DNA of 64,000 nucleotides from Curtobacterium sp. MCLR17_036 (GCF_003234445.2 NZ_CP126269.1:2790001-2854000), one strand, 5' to 3'; numbered from the stretch's first letter, positions 30,418 to 38,456 are shown. Notes: generated by a model from the sequence alone, not told the origin. A program made the numbers and translations.

Positions 30418-30888
30418 TCAGGCGGCGTGCCGTCCGAGCGTGATCCGCTCCTCCGGCACGTCCTGCAGGTCGCGACCGCGGAACCAGCGGAGCAGCCAGT
30501 CCGCAGGCGCACCGGCGAGCCCGGCGGGCAGCCCGCTGCGCTCGGTGAGGAAGGTGCTGAAGCCGGGCTCGTCACGGACCTCGGTGTCCGAGGGGTTGCC
30601 GAACGCCATCGACCACCCGTCGAAGCGTCGGGTGTCGATCTCCTCGCGGGACAGCGACTTCACGCCGTGGTGGCGCGGGTCGCGCTCGATCGCGGCGAAA
30701 CGGTCCTCGACGCTCCAGCTCGGACCCTCGAGGACCTGCATGAAACGGCCGCCCTTCGCGAGCAACAGGCCGGAGACGCCGAGGGCCTCGTTCCGCAGCC
30801 GGGCTTCGCGGAGCATGGCGACCAGCTGCTCGTCGGTCATCTCGTCGACGGCGACGGACATGTACACGAGTGAGGTGAGGGAAGTCAT
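30418..30888 (-). CDS. BLUF-domain blue-light photoreceptor, copy 2
   Basis: 156-residue BLUF protein. Conserved residues: Tyr in SLVYMS, Asn in LRNEALGVSGLLL, Gln in RFMQVLEG, and Trp in FDGWSMAF; the flavin pocket therefore looks functional. The C-terminal cap (about 105-156, ending VPEERITLGRHAA) is longer than in copy 1. It is a paralogue from a recent duplication: the segment GLLLAKGGRFMQ is identical in both. The ATG at 30888 is preferred, with a GGCGGGG ribosome site just upstream; an in-frame ATG 7 codons earlier is possible. It lies downstream of the sugar-binding-protein gene, whose terminator at 30930 separates them. Confidence 0.9.
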   Translation of the reverse strand: MTSLTSLVYMSVAVDEMTDEQLVAMLREARLRNEALGVSGLLLAKGGRFMQVLEGPSWSVEDRFAAIERDPRHHGVKSLSREEIDTRRFDGWSMAFGNPSDTEVRDEPGFSTFLTERSGLPAGLAGAPADWLLRWFRGRDLQDVPEERITLGRHAA

Positions 30889-30929
30889 CCCCGCCAGTCT
30901 GTGTCGCACCCCGCGGAGCGGTCAACGCT

Positions 30930-30967
30930 CGTCCGCACACCGCACCGGGCGACGCGGTGTGCGGACG
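30930..30967 (-). terminator. Hairpin terminator after the first sugar ABC operon
   Basis: 14-bp perfect arms (CGTCCGCACACCGC and its complement) with a 10-nt loop, starting 11 bp past the binding-protein stop on the minus strand. Confidence 0.75.
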
Positions 30968-30977
30968 ACGCGACCGG

Positions 30978-32351
30978 TCAGGTGAGCGCGAGGAGGGTGT
31001 TCACCTGCTCGTTGACGCCGGTCAGCGTCGAGACCGGCGCACCGTTGGCGTACACGTCGTCGAACGCCGGCTGGAACAGGGCCTGCACGTCGGCGGGGTT
31101 GCGGGTGACCGGGAACAGGAAGGTGGTGTCCTCCTCGACCTGCCGGGTGAACGCCGACACGTCGAGGCCGCGCTCCCGGAACGACGCCACGGCGGCCGCG
31201 GTGCCGGCGGGACGTGCCGGGAAGACGATGCCGCGCTCCCCCACGATGCGCTGGGCTTCGTCGCTGCCGAGGAACGCGACCCAGGCCGCCGCCGCCTCGG
31301 GGTCCTTCGCCTGCTTCGTGATCGAGTCGCCAAGGCCGTTGAACATCGACGCGCGGCGCCCGGAGGGACCGACCGGGGTCGGCGCCACCGCGACGTCGAG
31401 GCCCTCCGTGCCGAGGTACGAGCCGATCATCCACGACCCGTTGAACGACAGCGCGCACTTGCCGGCCGCCAGCTGCACCTCCGGGCCGGTCGTGGTCGAG
31501 AAGACGCCGTACTTCGCCATGTAGCCCTTGTCGGCCAGGCCGTAGTACCAGGCGAGGGTGTCCTGCACGACGCGGTCGTCGAACCGGAACCGGTCGCCCC
31601 AGGGGTTCTCGTTCGTGTACGCCCAGTCGGTGGACCCGGTGAACGGCGACCAGGTCGACTGGCCGAAACCGTCGCCACCCGACCCGTTCGACGACAACCC
31701 GTAGACCGCGACGTGGTCCTTGTCGAAGCCCGGTTCGTCGCCGCGCCGTCCCTTCGTGTCGACGGTCAGCCGCGCGATCATCCGCTCGAACGTCCCGCCG
31801 TCGTCCGGGTTCCACTCGAGCGCCCCGAGTTCCTCGGCCGACACCCCGGCCGCCGCCATCGCCCGCTGGTCGTAGAACATCGCGATGGTGTCCCAGTCCT
31901 TCGGCGAGCCGTAGCGGTGGCCGTCCCGGCCCTTCCACAGTTCGGCGAGGCCGGACTGGTAGTCGTCGTCGCGGATGCCCTTCGTCGCGTCGAGCTCGTC
32001 GAGCCGGTACAGCACGTCGAGGTCGGCGTACTGCGGGAACTTCGTCAGGTGGTCGGTGAAGACGTCGGGGGCGGTGCCGGCGATGAAGCCCGCGGTGAGC
32101 TTCGTCCAGTAGTCGTTCCAGCCGAGCTGCGTGATCCGCACGGTGATGTCCGGGTTCGCGCGGTGGAAGGCGTCGGCGACGGCCTGGTAGGCGGGCTGCT
32201 GGTTCGCGTCCCAGAGCCAGTAGCTCACGGTCCGTGCGCCCGAGCGGTCCGTCCGGGCGCGACCGGGCGACGAGCAGGCGGTGAGCGCACCGAGCGCGAG
32301 GGCGGAGGCGCCGCCCGCCAGGAGCGTGCGGCGGGTCAGGTGGTTCGTCAT
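30978..32351 (-). CDS. Sugar ABC transporter substrate-binding lipoprotein (cluster 1)
   Basis: 457-residue extracellular solute-binding protein of the MalE/UgpB class. The signal peptide contains RRTLLAGGASALALGAL with lipobox LTAC; the twin Arg followed by TLL suggests Tat-dependent export. The mature domain has the family fold with VSYWLWDANQQPAYQAVADAF at its start and GSWMIGSYLGTEGLDVAVAP near the centre. It delivers an unidentified carbohydrate to the two permeases encoded upstream in the same operon. No ATPase gene is present, so a shared MsiK-type ATPase from elsewhere is likely, as is usual for actinobacterial sugar importers. Last gene of its operon. Confidence 0.93.
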   Translation of the reverse strand: MTNHLTRRTLLAGGASALALGALTACSSPGRARTDRSGARTVSYWLWDANQQPAYQAVADAFHRANPDITVRITQLGWNDYWTKLTAGFIAGTAPDVFTDHLTKFPQYADLDVLYRLDELDATKGIRDDDYQSGLAELWKGRDGHRYGSPKDWDTIAMFYDQRAMAAAGVSAEELGALEWNPDDGGTFERMIARLTVDTKGRRGDEPGFDKDHVAVYGLSSNGSGGDGFGQSTWSPFTGSTDWAYTNENPWGDRFRFDDRVVQDTLAWYYGLADKGYMAKYGVFSTTTGPEVQLAAGKCALSFNGSWMIGSYLGTEGLDVAVAPTPVGPSGRRASMFNGLGDSITKQAKDPEAAAAWVAFLGSDEAQRIVGERGIVFPARPAGTAAAVASFRERGLDVSAFTRQVEEDTTFLFPVTRNPADVQALFQPAFDDVYANGAPVSTLTGVNEQVNTLLALT

Positions 32352-32377
32352 GGTGTGGGTCCTGTCCGAGCGCCGGG

Positions 32378-33319
32378 TCACTTGATCCCGGAGAAGCCGA
32401 TGGAGTTGACGATCCGCTTGGCGAAGACGCCGAACAGCACGATCATCGGGAGCGCCGCCACCAGGGTCGCGGCCATGAGCCCGGCCCAGTCGGTGCCGGA
32501 CTGCGGGCTCTGCGACTTGAAGACGCCGAGCGCGACGGTCAGCACCCGCGAGCTGTCGGTGTACGAGACCATGAGCGGCCAGAAGTAGTCGTTCCAGCTC
32601 GTGATGTACGTCAGGACCGCGAGGGTCGCGATCGGGGCCGACGCCATCGGGATGACGAGCCGGAAGAACACCCGGACCTTGCCGGCGCCGTCGATGAGCG
32701 CGGCCTCCTCGACCTCCTTCGAGATGCCGAGGAAGAACTGGCGCAGGAAGAACACCGCGAAGGGCGTCATGAACATCGTCGGCAGCGCGATGCCGAGCAG
32801 GTTGTCGACGAGCCCGAGCTGCTTGATGAGCGTGAAGTTCGGCAGCAGCGTGAAGATCGCGGGGACCATCAGCCCGGCCAGGAACACCCCGAACACGCGG
32901 TCGCGACCGGGCCACCGCAGCCGGGCGAACGCGTACGCGGCCGCTGCCGAGAAGAACAACTGGCCGACCGTGACGAGGGTCGACACGACGATCGAGTTGA
33001 GCAGGTAGCGCCAGAAGTCGAGCGCGGCGCCGGAGCCGCCCTGCGCCAGGGCCTCCTCCGTGGACTGCAGGCCGAGGACGCGTTCGAAACCGCCCAGGCT
33101 GAACCCGACCGGCAGCAGCGAGGTGGGGTCGGCGTTGATCGCGGTGTTCGACGACAGGGCGGTGCGCAGGATCCAGTAGAACGGGAACAGGGTGACGACG
33201 ATGACGAGGACCATCGCGGCCCAGGCGACGACGCGACTGACGGAGGGGCGGCGACGGTGTCCGGCGCCCATCCGCGGCGGGCGGGACGTGGTGACGGAGC
33301 GGGTGAGTGTCGTGGTCAT
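32378..33319 (-). CDS. Sugar ABC transporter permease, MalG type (cluster 1)
   Basis: 313-residue inner-membrane permease with six hydrophobic helices. The ATPase-coupling EAA loop is readable as EEAALIDGAGKVRVFFRLVI (Glu-Ala-Ala, then Gly). It starts 12 bp after the MalF-type stop and ends 27 bp before the binding-protein start, so all three form one transcript. It pairs with the MalF-type subunit to form the channel. Substrate unknown; the divergent oxidoreductase suggests a sugar that is then oxidised or epimerised. Confidence 0.93.
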   Translation of the reverse strand: MTTTLTRSVTTSRPPRMGAGHRRRPSVSRVVAWAAMVLVIVVTLFPFYWILRTALSSNTAINADPTSLLPVGFSLGGFERVLGLQSTEEALAQGGSGAALDFWRYLLNSIVVSTLVTVGQLFFSAAAAYAFARLRWPGRDRVFGVFLAGLMVPAIFTLLPNFTLIKQLGLVDNLLGIALPTMFMTPFAVFFLRQFFLGISKEVEEAALIDGAGKVRVFFRLVIPMASAPIATLAVLTYITSWNDYFWPLMVSYTDSSRVLTVALGVFKSQSPQSGTDWAGLMAATLVAALPMIVLFGVFAKRIVNSIGFSGIK

Positions 33320-33330
33320 GGCGCTTCCGT

Positions 33331-34305
33331 TCAGTCCAGGTCCGACTCACCCGAGCGGGTGAGTCGGTACTGCACGATGGTGATGATGCTGAGGACGACG
33401 AGGAGCGCGACCGAGACCGCGGACGCGTAGCCGAACTGGAACCGGCCGAACGCCAGGTTGTAGATGTAGTTCTGCACGACGTTCGTGGCGTTCGCGGGGC
33501 CGCCCTGCGTGGTGACGGCGACGGTGTCGAACACCTGGAACGACCCGATGACGGTGATGATGAGCACCAGGGACAGGATCGGGCGGAGCAGCGGCACCGT
33601 GATGCGCCAGAACATCTTCCACTCGCTGGCCCCGTCGATGCGGCCGGCTTCGTACACGGTCTCGGGCAGCGACTGCAGCCCCGCGAAGACGAGCAGCGCC
33701 GTGTAGCCGACGTGCCGCCAGACGTTGATGAGCGCGATCGAGGGGATGCCCCACACGTCGCTCTGCAGGAACGGGATGCGGTCGAGGCCGAGTGCCGCGA
33801 GCAGCTCGTTGCCGATGCCGAGCTGCGTGTCGAGGATCCACAGCCACACGAGCGCCGCGACGACGTTCGACACCAGGTACGGCGCGAGCACGATGCCGCG
33901 CACGAAGGTCGACTTCGTCAACCGGTGCATCATCACGGCGATGAACAGCGCGACGAGGGTCTGGATGACGATGTTGACGAGGACGTACTCGACGGTCACC
34001 ACCATCGAGTGCCAGAAGATCGAGTCCTGCACCAGCCGTTCGTAGTTCTGCAGACCGGTGAACTCGGGTTCGGTGAGCAGGTTGTACGAGGTGAAGCTCA
34101 GCCAGATGCCCCGCACCGTCGGCCAGGCGAGGAACACCGCGAACCCGACCGCGGCCGGGGCGATGAACACGAGCGCGAGCCACAGGTCGTTCCTGGGCCG
34201 ACGCGGTCGGGACGTGGTCCGTGCACGGGCGAGGTCGGCGGGCCGACTCCTCCGTCTCGTGCTGGCGGTCGTCAGGGGTGACGACACGGGGCTCTCGGTT
34301 GCCAT
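33331..34305 (-). CDS. Sugar ABC transporter permease, MalF type (cluster 1)
   Basis: 324-residue permease with six hydrophobic helices and a basic cytosolic N-terminus. The EAA loop reads YEAGRIDGASEWKMFWRITV. First gene of the operon; ATG 34305 has an AAGGAG Shine-Dalgarno 6 nt upstream. The 200 bp to the divergent oxidoreductase gene contains paired CACGTG-centred inverted sites (34359 and 34418) likely to bind the downstream LacI regulator. MalF-type proteins often also recognise the loaded binding protein. Confidence 0.93.
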   Translation of the reverse strand: MATESPVSSPLTTASTRRRSRPADLARARTTSRPRRPRNDLWLALVFIAPAAVGFAVFLAWPTVRGIWLSFTSYNLLTEPEFTGLQNYERLVQDSIFWHSMVVTVEYVLVNIVIQTLVALFIAVMMHRLTKSTFVRGIVLAPYLVSNVVAALVWLWILDTQLGIGNELLAALGLDRIPFLQSDVWGIPSIALINVWRHVGYTALLVFAGLQSLPETVYEAGRIDGASEWKMFWRITVPLLRPILSLVLIITVIGSFQVFDTVAVTTQGGPANATNVVQNYIYNLAFGRFQFGYASAVSVALLVVLSIITIVQYRLTRSGESDLD

Positions 34306-34358
34306 CGCGACTCCTTCGTCTGCGGTGGACTGACGTGCAGCAGTCCGTGAGCCGGGAA

Positions 34359-34368
34359 TCTACACGTG
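34359..34368. promoter_or_regulatory. Candidate LacI operator half, left site
   Basis: TCTACACGTG, an exact reverse complement of the site at 34418-34427, 59 bp apart in the divergent promoter region. It lies 54 bp upstream of the permease start. Confidence 0.5.
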
Positions 34369-34417
34369 GGGACCGTCGGTGACAAGAGTCGATCCAGCGG
34401 GTGTCTGCGGGGGTTGT

Positions 34418-34427
34418 CACGTGTAGA
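34418..34427. promoter_or_regulatory. Candidate LacI operator half, right site
   Basis: CACGTGTAGA, inverted copy of 34359-34368. It lies 80 bp upstream of the oxidoreductase start. The palindromic CACGTG core suits a dimeric LacI protein such as that encoded at 35817. Confidence 0.5.
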
Positions 34428-34506
34428 CCACGCGTGTCAGGATGACTCCGATCTGCACCGGAGCGCTCCGCTCGGCGATGCATCCCCCACCCTGGAAAGG
34501 TCACTG

Positions 34507-35739
34507 ATGATCTCTGTCGGTATGGTCGGCGCGGGCCAGTTCGCGCCCCAGTTCGCCAAGCTGTTCAAGCTCCACCCCGACGTCGACCGCGTGTACGTCA
34601 CGGACCTCGTCGACGAGCGCGCCGCCGAACTCGTCGAGGCACAGCACCTCGACGGCACGTTCCCCGACTTCGACGCCGTGCTCGCCTCGGACGTCGACGC
34701 CGTCGCGATCTTCACGCAACGGTGGACGCACGGCCCGCTGGCGGTCGCAGCCCTGCGCGCCGGCAAGCACGTGTACTCCGCGGTGCCGATGGCGATCTCG
34801 GTCGACGAGATCCGCGACATCATCGAGGCCGTCCGCGAGACCGGGCTGACCTACATGATGGGCGAGACGAGCTACTACAACCCCGCCACGGTGTTCGCCC
34901 GCAAGCAGGCCGCCGCCGGTGCGTTCGGCCGGGTGTTCTACGCCGAGGGCGACTACGTGCACGACATGGACCTCGGCTTCTACGCCGCGTACCAGTACAG
35001 CGGCGGCGAGGACTGGAAGCGCACCGCCAGCTACCCGCCCATGCTCTACCCGACGCACTCGGTCGGCGGCGTCCTCGGCGCGATCCCCGGGCACGCGGTC
35101 AGCGTCAGCTGCATCGGCGTCCGCGATGACCGCGGCGACGGCGTCTTCGACAAGGACGTCAGCCAGTTCGACAACGACTTCTCGAACGCCACCGCCCTGT
35201 TCGAGCTCGACAACGGCGGCGTCATGCGGATCAACGAGATGCGCCGCGTCGGCTACCCGTCGCACATCCGCGAGTCCCGCTTCCGCTACTTCGGCACCGA
35301 GGCGAGCTTCGAGCAGCTCGCGAAGGTCAGCGTCTGGCAGGACAAGGAGGACTCGCACGACATCAGCGACCAGATCGACACCCAGGCGACGATGGACCTC
35401 GACGACCCGCGCCTGGCCGACGTCGACCCGTCCCTGCGCGACGCGTTCGTCTCCGGCTACGCCCGGGTGCACGACACCGACCGGCTGCCGGCCGAGTACG
35501 ACGGCGTGCCGACCGGGCACGAGGGCAGCCACCAGTTCCTCGCCGACGACTTCGTCCGCGCGGTGGTCGACCGGACCCTGCCGCCGGTGAACGCCTGGAC
35601 CGCCGCGCGCTTCACGCTGCCCGGCATCATCGCGCACCAGTCGGCGCTGCAGGGCGGCGCACGCCTCGAGGTCCCGGACTTCGGCGACGCCCCCGCACCG
35701 GCGGAGGCCGCCGCGTCGACTACGATCGCGTCCGAGTAA
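34507..35739 (+). CDS. Gfo/Idh/MocA family protein lacking the usual EKP motif
   Basis: 410-residue oxidoreductase-family protein. The N-terminal Rossmann motif VGMVGAGQFAPQFA is clear. The position of the catalytic E-K-P motif reads YSAVPMAIS, so the normally conserved Lys is absent. The substrate domain has MLYPTHSVGGVLGAIPGH with a candidate catalytic His. It may bind a nucleotide yet use different chemistry, or belong to a branch that naturally lacks Lys. ATG 34507 has an AAGG ribosome site 6-8 nt upstream. Divergent from the ABC importer, so it probably processes the imported sugar. A strong terminator follows at 35747. Confidence 0.88.
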   Translation: MISVGMVGAGQFAPQFAKLFKLHPDVDRVYVTDLVDERAAELVEAQHLDGTFPDFDAVLASDVDAVAIFTQRWTHGPLAVAALRAGKHVYSAVPMAISVDEIRDIIEAVRETGLTYMMGETSYYNPATVFARKQAAAGAFGRVFYAEGDYVHDMDLGFYAAYQYSGGEDWKRTASYPPMLYPTHSVGGVLGAIPGHAVSVSCIGVRDDRGDGVFDKDVSQFDNDFSNATALFELDNGGVMRINEMRRVGYPSHIRESRFRYFGTEASFEQLAKVSVWQDKEDSHDISDQIDTQATMDLDDPRLADVDPSLRDAFVSGYARVHDTDRLPAEYDGVPTGHEGSHQFLADDFVRAVVDRTLPPVNAWTAARFTLPGIIAHQSALQGGARLEVPDFGDAPAPAEAAASTTIASE

Positions 35740-35746
35740 CAGGTGT

Positions 35747-35784
35747 CGTCGGGTGCCGGTCCGTCAGCGGACCGGCACCCGACG
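35747..35784 (+). terminator. Hairpin terminator between oxidoreductase and lacI genes
   Basis: A perfect 16-bp stem (CGTCGGGTGCCGGTCC and its complement) with loop GTCAGC, 8 bp past the oxidoreductase stop. The lacI gene therefore probably has its own promoter or relies on read-through. Confidence 0.85.
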
Positions 35785-35816
35785 GCGCTCCCCCGGACCC
35801 GACGAAGGTGGCTGCC

Positions 35817-36830
35817 GTGACCGTCCCGACGACCCCGCGGGCGGTCACCCGCGCCGACGTCGCCCGCTACGCCGGCGTCAGCACCTCGGTCGTCAGCTAC
35901 GTCGTGCACGACGGTCCCCGGCCCGTCGCGGCCGCCACCGCCGCGCGGGTGCGCGAGGCGATCCGTGTCCTCGGCTACCGGCCGAACGCCAGTGCGCAGG
36001 CGCTGCGCACCGGGTCGTCGAAGATGCTCGGGCTGATCGTGCCGGAACTCGACAACCCGTTCTGGTCCGAGCTCGCCGTCGAGGTCACGCACGCCGCCGC
36101 AGCCCGCGGCTACGACGTCCTGCTCGCGAACAGCGACGGCGACGCCGTCCAGGAACGCGAGCGGCTCCGCAGCCTGTCGGCCCGCCAGGTCGACGGCATC
36201 ATCGTCACGAGCATCATGACCCGGCCGGATCTGTCCACCATGACGGACCCGGGCATCCCGATGGTCCTGCTCAACACCTTCTTCGAGGTCCCCGACCACC
36301 CGAGCATCGGCGTCGACGCCCTGCGCGGGGCCTACGACGGCACCCGGCACCTGGTCGAGCACGGCTACCCCTCCATCGGCCTCGTGATGGGCCACACCGG
36401 CTCGATGGAGCTGCGCGAGCAGGGCTGGATGCGCGCGCTCCGCGACGCCGGGCTGCCGGACGGCCCGATCGTCCGCTGCGACTTCACCCGCAGCGGCGGC
36501 CACACCGCCGGCCTGCGGATGTTCGACACCCCGAACCGCCCGCGCGCCGTCTTCGTCAGCTCGGACATGCAGGCCGTCGGTGTGCTCCGCGCGCTGCACG
36601 AGCTCGGACTGTCCGCTCCCGACGACGTCGCGGTCGTGTCCTTCGACGGCGTCGCCGAGGCCGACTGGACGAACCCGCAGCTCACCGTCGTGCGCCAGCC
36701 CACCGGCACCATGGCCACCGCTGCCGTCGACCGCGTGCTCGGGCTCGGCCCCGACGACCAGTGGCACCGCGACCTCGTGCCCGCCGAGCTCGTCCTCGGC
36801 GCGAGCTGCGGGTGCGACGTGCGGCGCTGA
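35817..36830 (+). CDS. LacI-family transcriptional regulator
   Basis: 337-residue repressor. The N-terminal HTH (TRADVARYAGVSTSVVSYVV) and hinge (RVREAIRVLGYRPNASAQAL) are typical, and the effector domain starts with MLGLIVPELDNPFWSELAVEV. The C-terminus includes SFDGVAEADWTNPQLTVVRQP. Start GTG 35817 is chosen over GTG 35808 because an AAGG sequence (35805-35808) lies 8 nt before it. It probably controls the divergent importer and oxidoreductase through the paired CACGTG sites at 34359 and 34418, with the transported sugar or a derivative as inducer. Its 3' end runs straight into the E3 palindrome array. Confidence 0.92.
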   Translation: MTVPTTPRAVTRADVARYAGVSTSVVSYVVHDGPRPVAAATAARVREAIRVLGYRPNASAQALRTGSSKMLGLIVPELDNPFWSELAVEVTHAAAARGYDVLLANSDGDAVQERERLRSLSARQVDGIIVTSIMTRPDLSTMTDPGIPMVLLNTFFEVPDHPSIGVDALRGAYDGTRHLVEHGYPSIGLVMGHTGSMELREQGWMRALRDAGLPDGPIVRCDFTRSGGHTAGLRMFDTPNRPRAVFVSSDMQAVGVLRALHELGLSAPDDVAVVSFDGVAEADWTNPQLTVVRQPTGTMATAAVDRVLGLGPDDQWHRDLVPAELVLGASCGCDVRR

Positions 36831-36859
36831 CGCCGGCGGCGGGCGACCCCGGGTCCTGT

Positions 36860-36912
36860 CGCGAAAGCGACAGGCCCACGCGAACAGTCGGCGTGCACGT
36901 GTCGCTTTCGCG
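36860..36912. repeat. E3 palindrome, copy 1
   Basis: 53 bp: outer arms CGCGAAAGCGACA and TGTCGCTTTCGCG, inner stem CACGC/GCGTG around GAACAGTCG. Confidence 0.88.
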
Positions 36913-37019
36913 CGGGCGCGCGCGGGGTGGACACGCTGGGCACCCCTCCGGCCCTGCCCGCGCTGCGCTGCCTGGTGCCGCGAAAGCGACACACCTCGCG
37001 GCTGGCCCCAGGTCCCTGT

Positions 37020-37072
37020 CGCGAAAGCGACAGGCCCACGCGAACAGTCGGCGTGCATGTGTCGCTTTCGCG
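37020..37072. repeat. E3 palindrome, copy 2
   Basis: Same 53-bp element with one base change in the right inner flank (GCACG to GCATG). Confidence 0.88.
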
Positions 37073-37172
37073 CGGGCGCGCGGGGCGGGCGCGCGGAGCG
37101 TCCCTCCCGCCCTGCCCGCGCTGCCGGGTGCCGCGAAAGCGACACACCTCGCGGCCCGCCCCGGGTCCCTGT

Positions 37173-37225
37173 CGCGACAGCGACAGGTCCACGCGAACAG
37201 TCGGCGTGCATGTGTCGCTTTCGCG
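37173..37225. repeat. E3 palindrome, copy 3
   Basis: Same 53-bp element; the left arm has A-to-C drift (CGCGACAGCGACA), which leaves one mispair with the right arm. Confidence 0.88.
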
Positions 37226-37325
37226 CGGGCGCACGGGGTGGACACGCGGGGCAACCGGCCAGCCCCGCCCGCGCTGCCCAGTGCCGCGAAAGCGACACAC
37301 CTCACGGCCGGCCCGGGGACCCTGT

Positions 37326-37378
37326 CACGAAAGCGACAGGTCCACGCGAACAGTCGGCGTGCACGTGTCGCTTTCGCA
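37326..37378. repeat. E3 palindrome, copy 4
   Basis: Same 53-bp element; left end CACGAAAGCG and right end CTTTCGCA differ at the outermost bases only. Confidence 0.88.
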
Positions 37379-37404
37379 GGGTGGGCGCACGAGGTGGGCG
37401 ACCA

Positions 37405-37460
37405 GGCTGACGGACGGGAGGCCCGTGGCGGCGTCGCCACGGGCCTCCCGTCCGTCAGCC
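37405..37460 (-). repeat. Dispersed palindrome P, copy C, also terminator of the kinase operon
   Basis: 56 bp: two perfect 26-bp arms around a 4-nt loop GCGT. Same core as copies A and B. The right arm includes the last codon and stop (37455-37460) of the kinase gene, so transcription of the second sugar operon would end in this hairpin. Confidence 0.88.
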
Positions 37461-38456
37461 GGTCACGTCGACGACCGCCGCCGGCTCCGCCGTGTCCCAG
37501 GACTCGGGGACGGGCTCGCCGGCGCGACGCACGGCGTAGACGACGGCACCGAGGTCGGGCGGCAGCTCCGGCTCGACGAGCGTGAACCGCCGACCGGTGT
37601 CAGCACCGCGCTCGGCGGCCAGGCGGGCGGCGAAGCGGCTGCGGAAGCCGTCGTCCGAGAAGACGCCGCCCGACGACGACACGGCCGTCGGACGTCCGTC
37701 GCCGTCGTCCCCGATGCGGTGTGCGACGACGCGGACCTGCTGGACGAGCTCCTCGACGGCGTCGTCGAGGATGCTGGCGGCCACCGGGTCGCCCGCCCCG
37801 GCAGCGGCGGTCACGACACGGGAGAGCGCCGCGACCTCGGTGCGGCCGGCCTGCCAGTCGTGCATGACCAGGCCGACGAGGTCGAGGTCGGCGGCGATGC
37901 CGGTCCGCTCGCGGAGCAGGTCGTACAGCGCCGACCGCGGCAGGCGCCCGTCGGCCATCCGGCTGAAGGCGTTCAGGCCGCGGCGCGCGATCCAGTGCGC
38001 CGACCCCTCGTCGCCGATGAGTTCGCTCCACCCGCCGACCCGGTGCGTGCGGGAGCCCCGCTCGCCGTACGCCATCGAGCCGGTGCCGGCGATGACGTTG
38101 ATGCCGTCGCGGCCGCCGAGCGACCCCGCCCATCCGGCGAGCATGTCGTTGCCGACCGTGTACCGGCGGTGGCCGAGGACCGGCTCCGGGATCGCGTCGA
38201 GCAGCGCGTCGGCACCCGCGGACTCGCCGTGGCCCGGCAGGCCGAGGAACGCGTGCGTGACGTCGGCGGCGGAGCGTCCCGCCGCGGCGAGCACGGCCCG
38301 CGTCCCGCTGCCGACGACGTCCGCCACCGCGGTGACGCCGACGTCGAGCCACGAGCACGCCGGCCCGCGCCAGCGCGCCAGCACCCGGCCGTCGCCGTCG
38401 GCCAGGACGACGGCGGTCTTCGTGCCGCCGCCGTCCAGGCCCAGGAACAGCGTCAT
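37455..38456 (-). CDS. BadF/BadG/BcrA-type ATPase, probable amino-sugar kinase
   Basis: 333-residue protein of the ASKHA superfamily related to N-acetylglucosamine kinase. The phosphate-1 motif LGLDGGGTKTAVVLAD is at the N-terminus; INVIAGTGSMAYG is phosphate-2, followed by GGWSELIGDEGSAHWI, a NAGK-type signature. It probably phosphorylates an amino sugar or N-acetyl sugar in the cytosol. It overlaps the upstream SIS gene by 4 bp and is last in the operon GH4 / binding protein / permeases / SIS / kinase. The stop codon lies inside palindrome P copy C. The substrate is inferred from the company of an AgaS-like protein. Confidence 0.88.
   Translation of the reverse strand: MTLFLGLDGGGTKTAVVLADGDGRVLARWRGPACSWLDVGVTAVADVVGSGTRAVLAAAGRSAADVTHAFLGLPGHGESAGADALLDAIPEPVLGHRRYTVGNDMLAGWAGSLGGRDGINVIAGTGSMAYGERGSRTHRVGGWSELIGDEGSAHWIARRGLNAFSRMADGRLPRSALYDLLRERTGIAADLDLVGLVMHDWQAGRTEVAALSRVVTAAAGAGDPVAASILDDAVEELVQQVRVVAHRIGDDGDGRPTAVSSSGGVFSDDGFRSRFAARLAAERGADTGRRFTLVEPELPPDLGAVVYAVRRAGEPVPESWDTAEPAAVVDVTG

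Larger units (their letters stand above)
36831..37404. repeat. Intergenic tandem array of interrupted palindromes (family E3)
   Basis: No gene. Four 53-bp palindromes (listed separately) recur every 153-160 bp. Between them, three lone copies of one arm with flanks (36979-36992, 37132-37145, 37285-37298; core CGCGAAAGCGACAC) also recur with 153-bp period. The whole unit is therefore a tandem duplication of about 155 bp. Frames through it code for repeated Arg/Ala-rich peptides on both strands and are not real genes. Confidence 0.88.

Noticed and set aside
36860..37378. Possible CRISPR array in the four 53-bp repeats
   Set aside because: The spacing of 153-160 bp reflects a tandem duplication: the sequence between the repeats is itself repeated, unlike unique CRISPR spacers. 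No cas genes are nearby, and 53 bp is too long for a repeat.
36831..37454. Integron or phage attachment site from palindromic repeats
   Set aside because: No integrase, no gene cassettes, no core-site sequence and no tRNA overlap; both flanks are sugar-utilisation genes.
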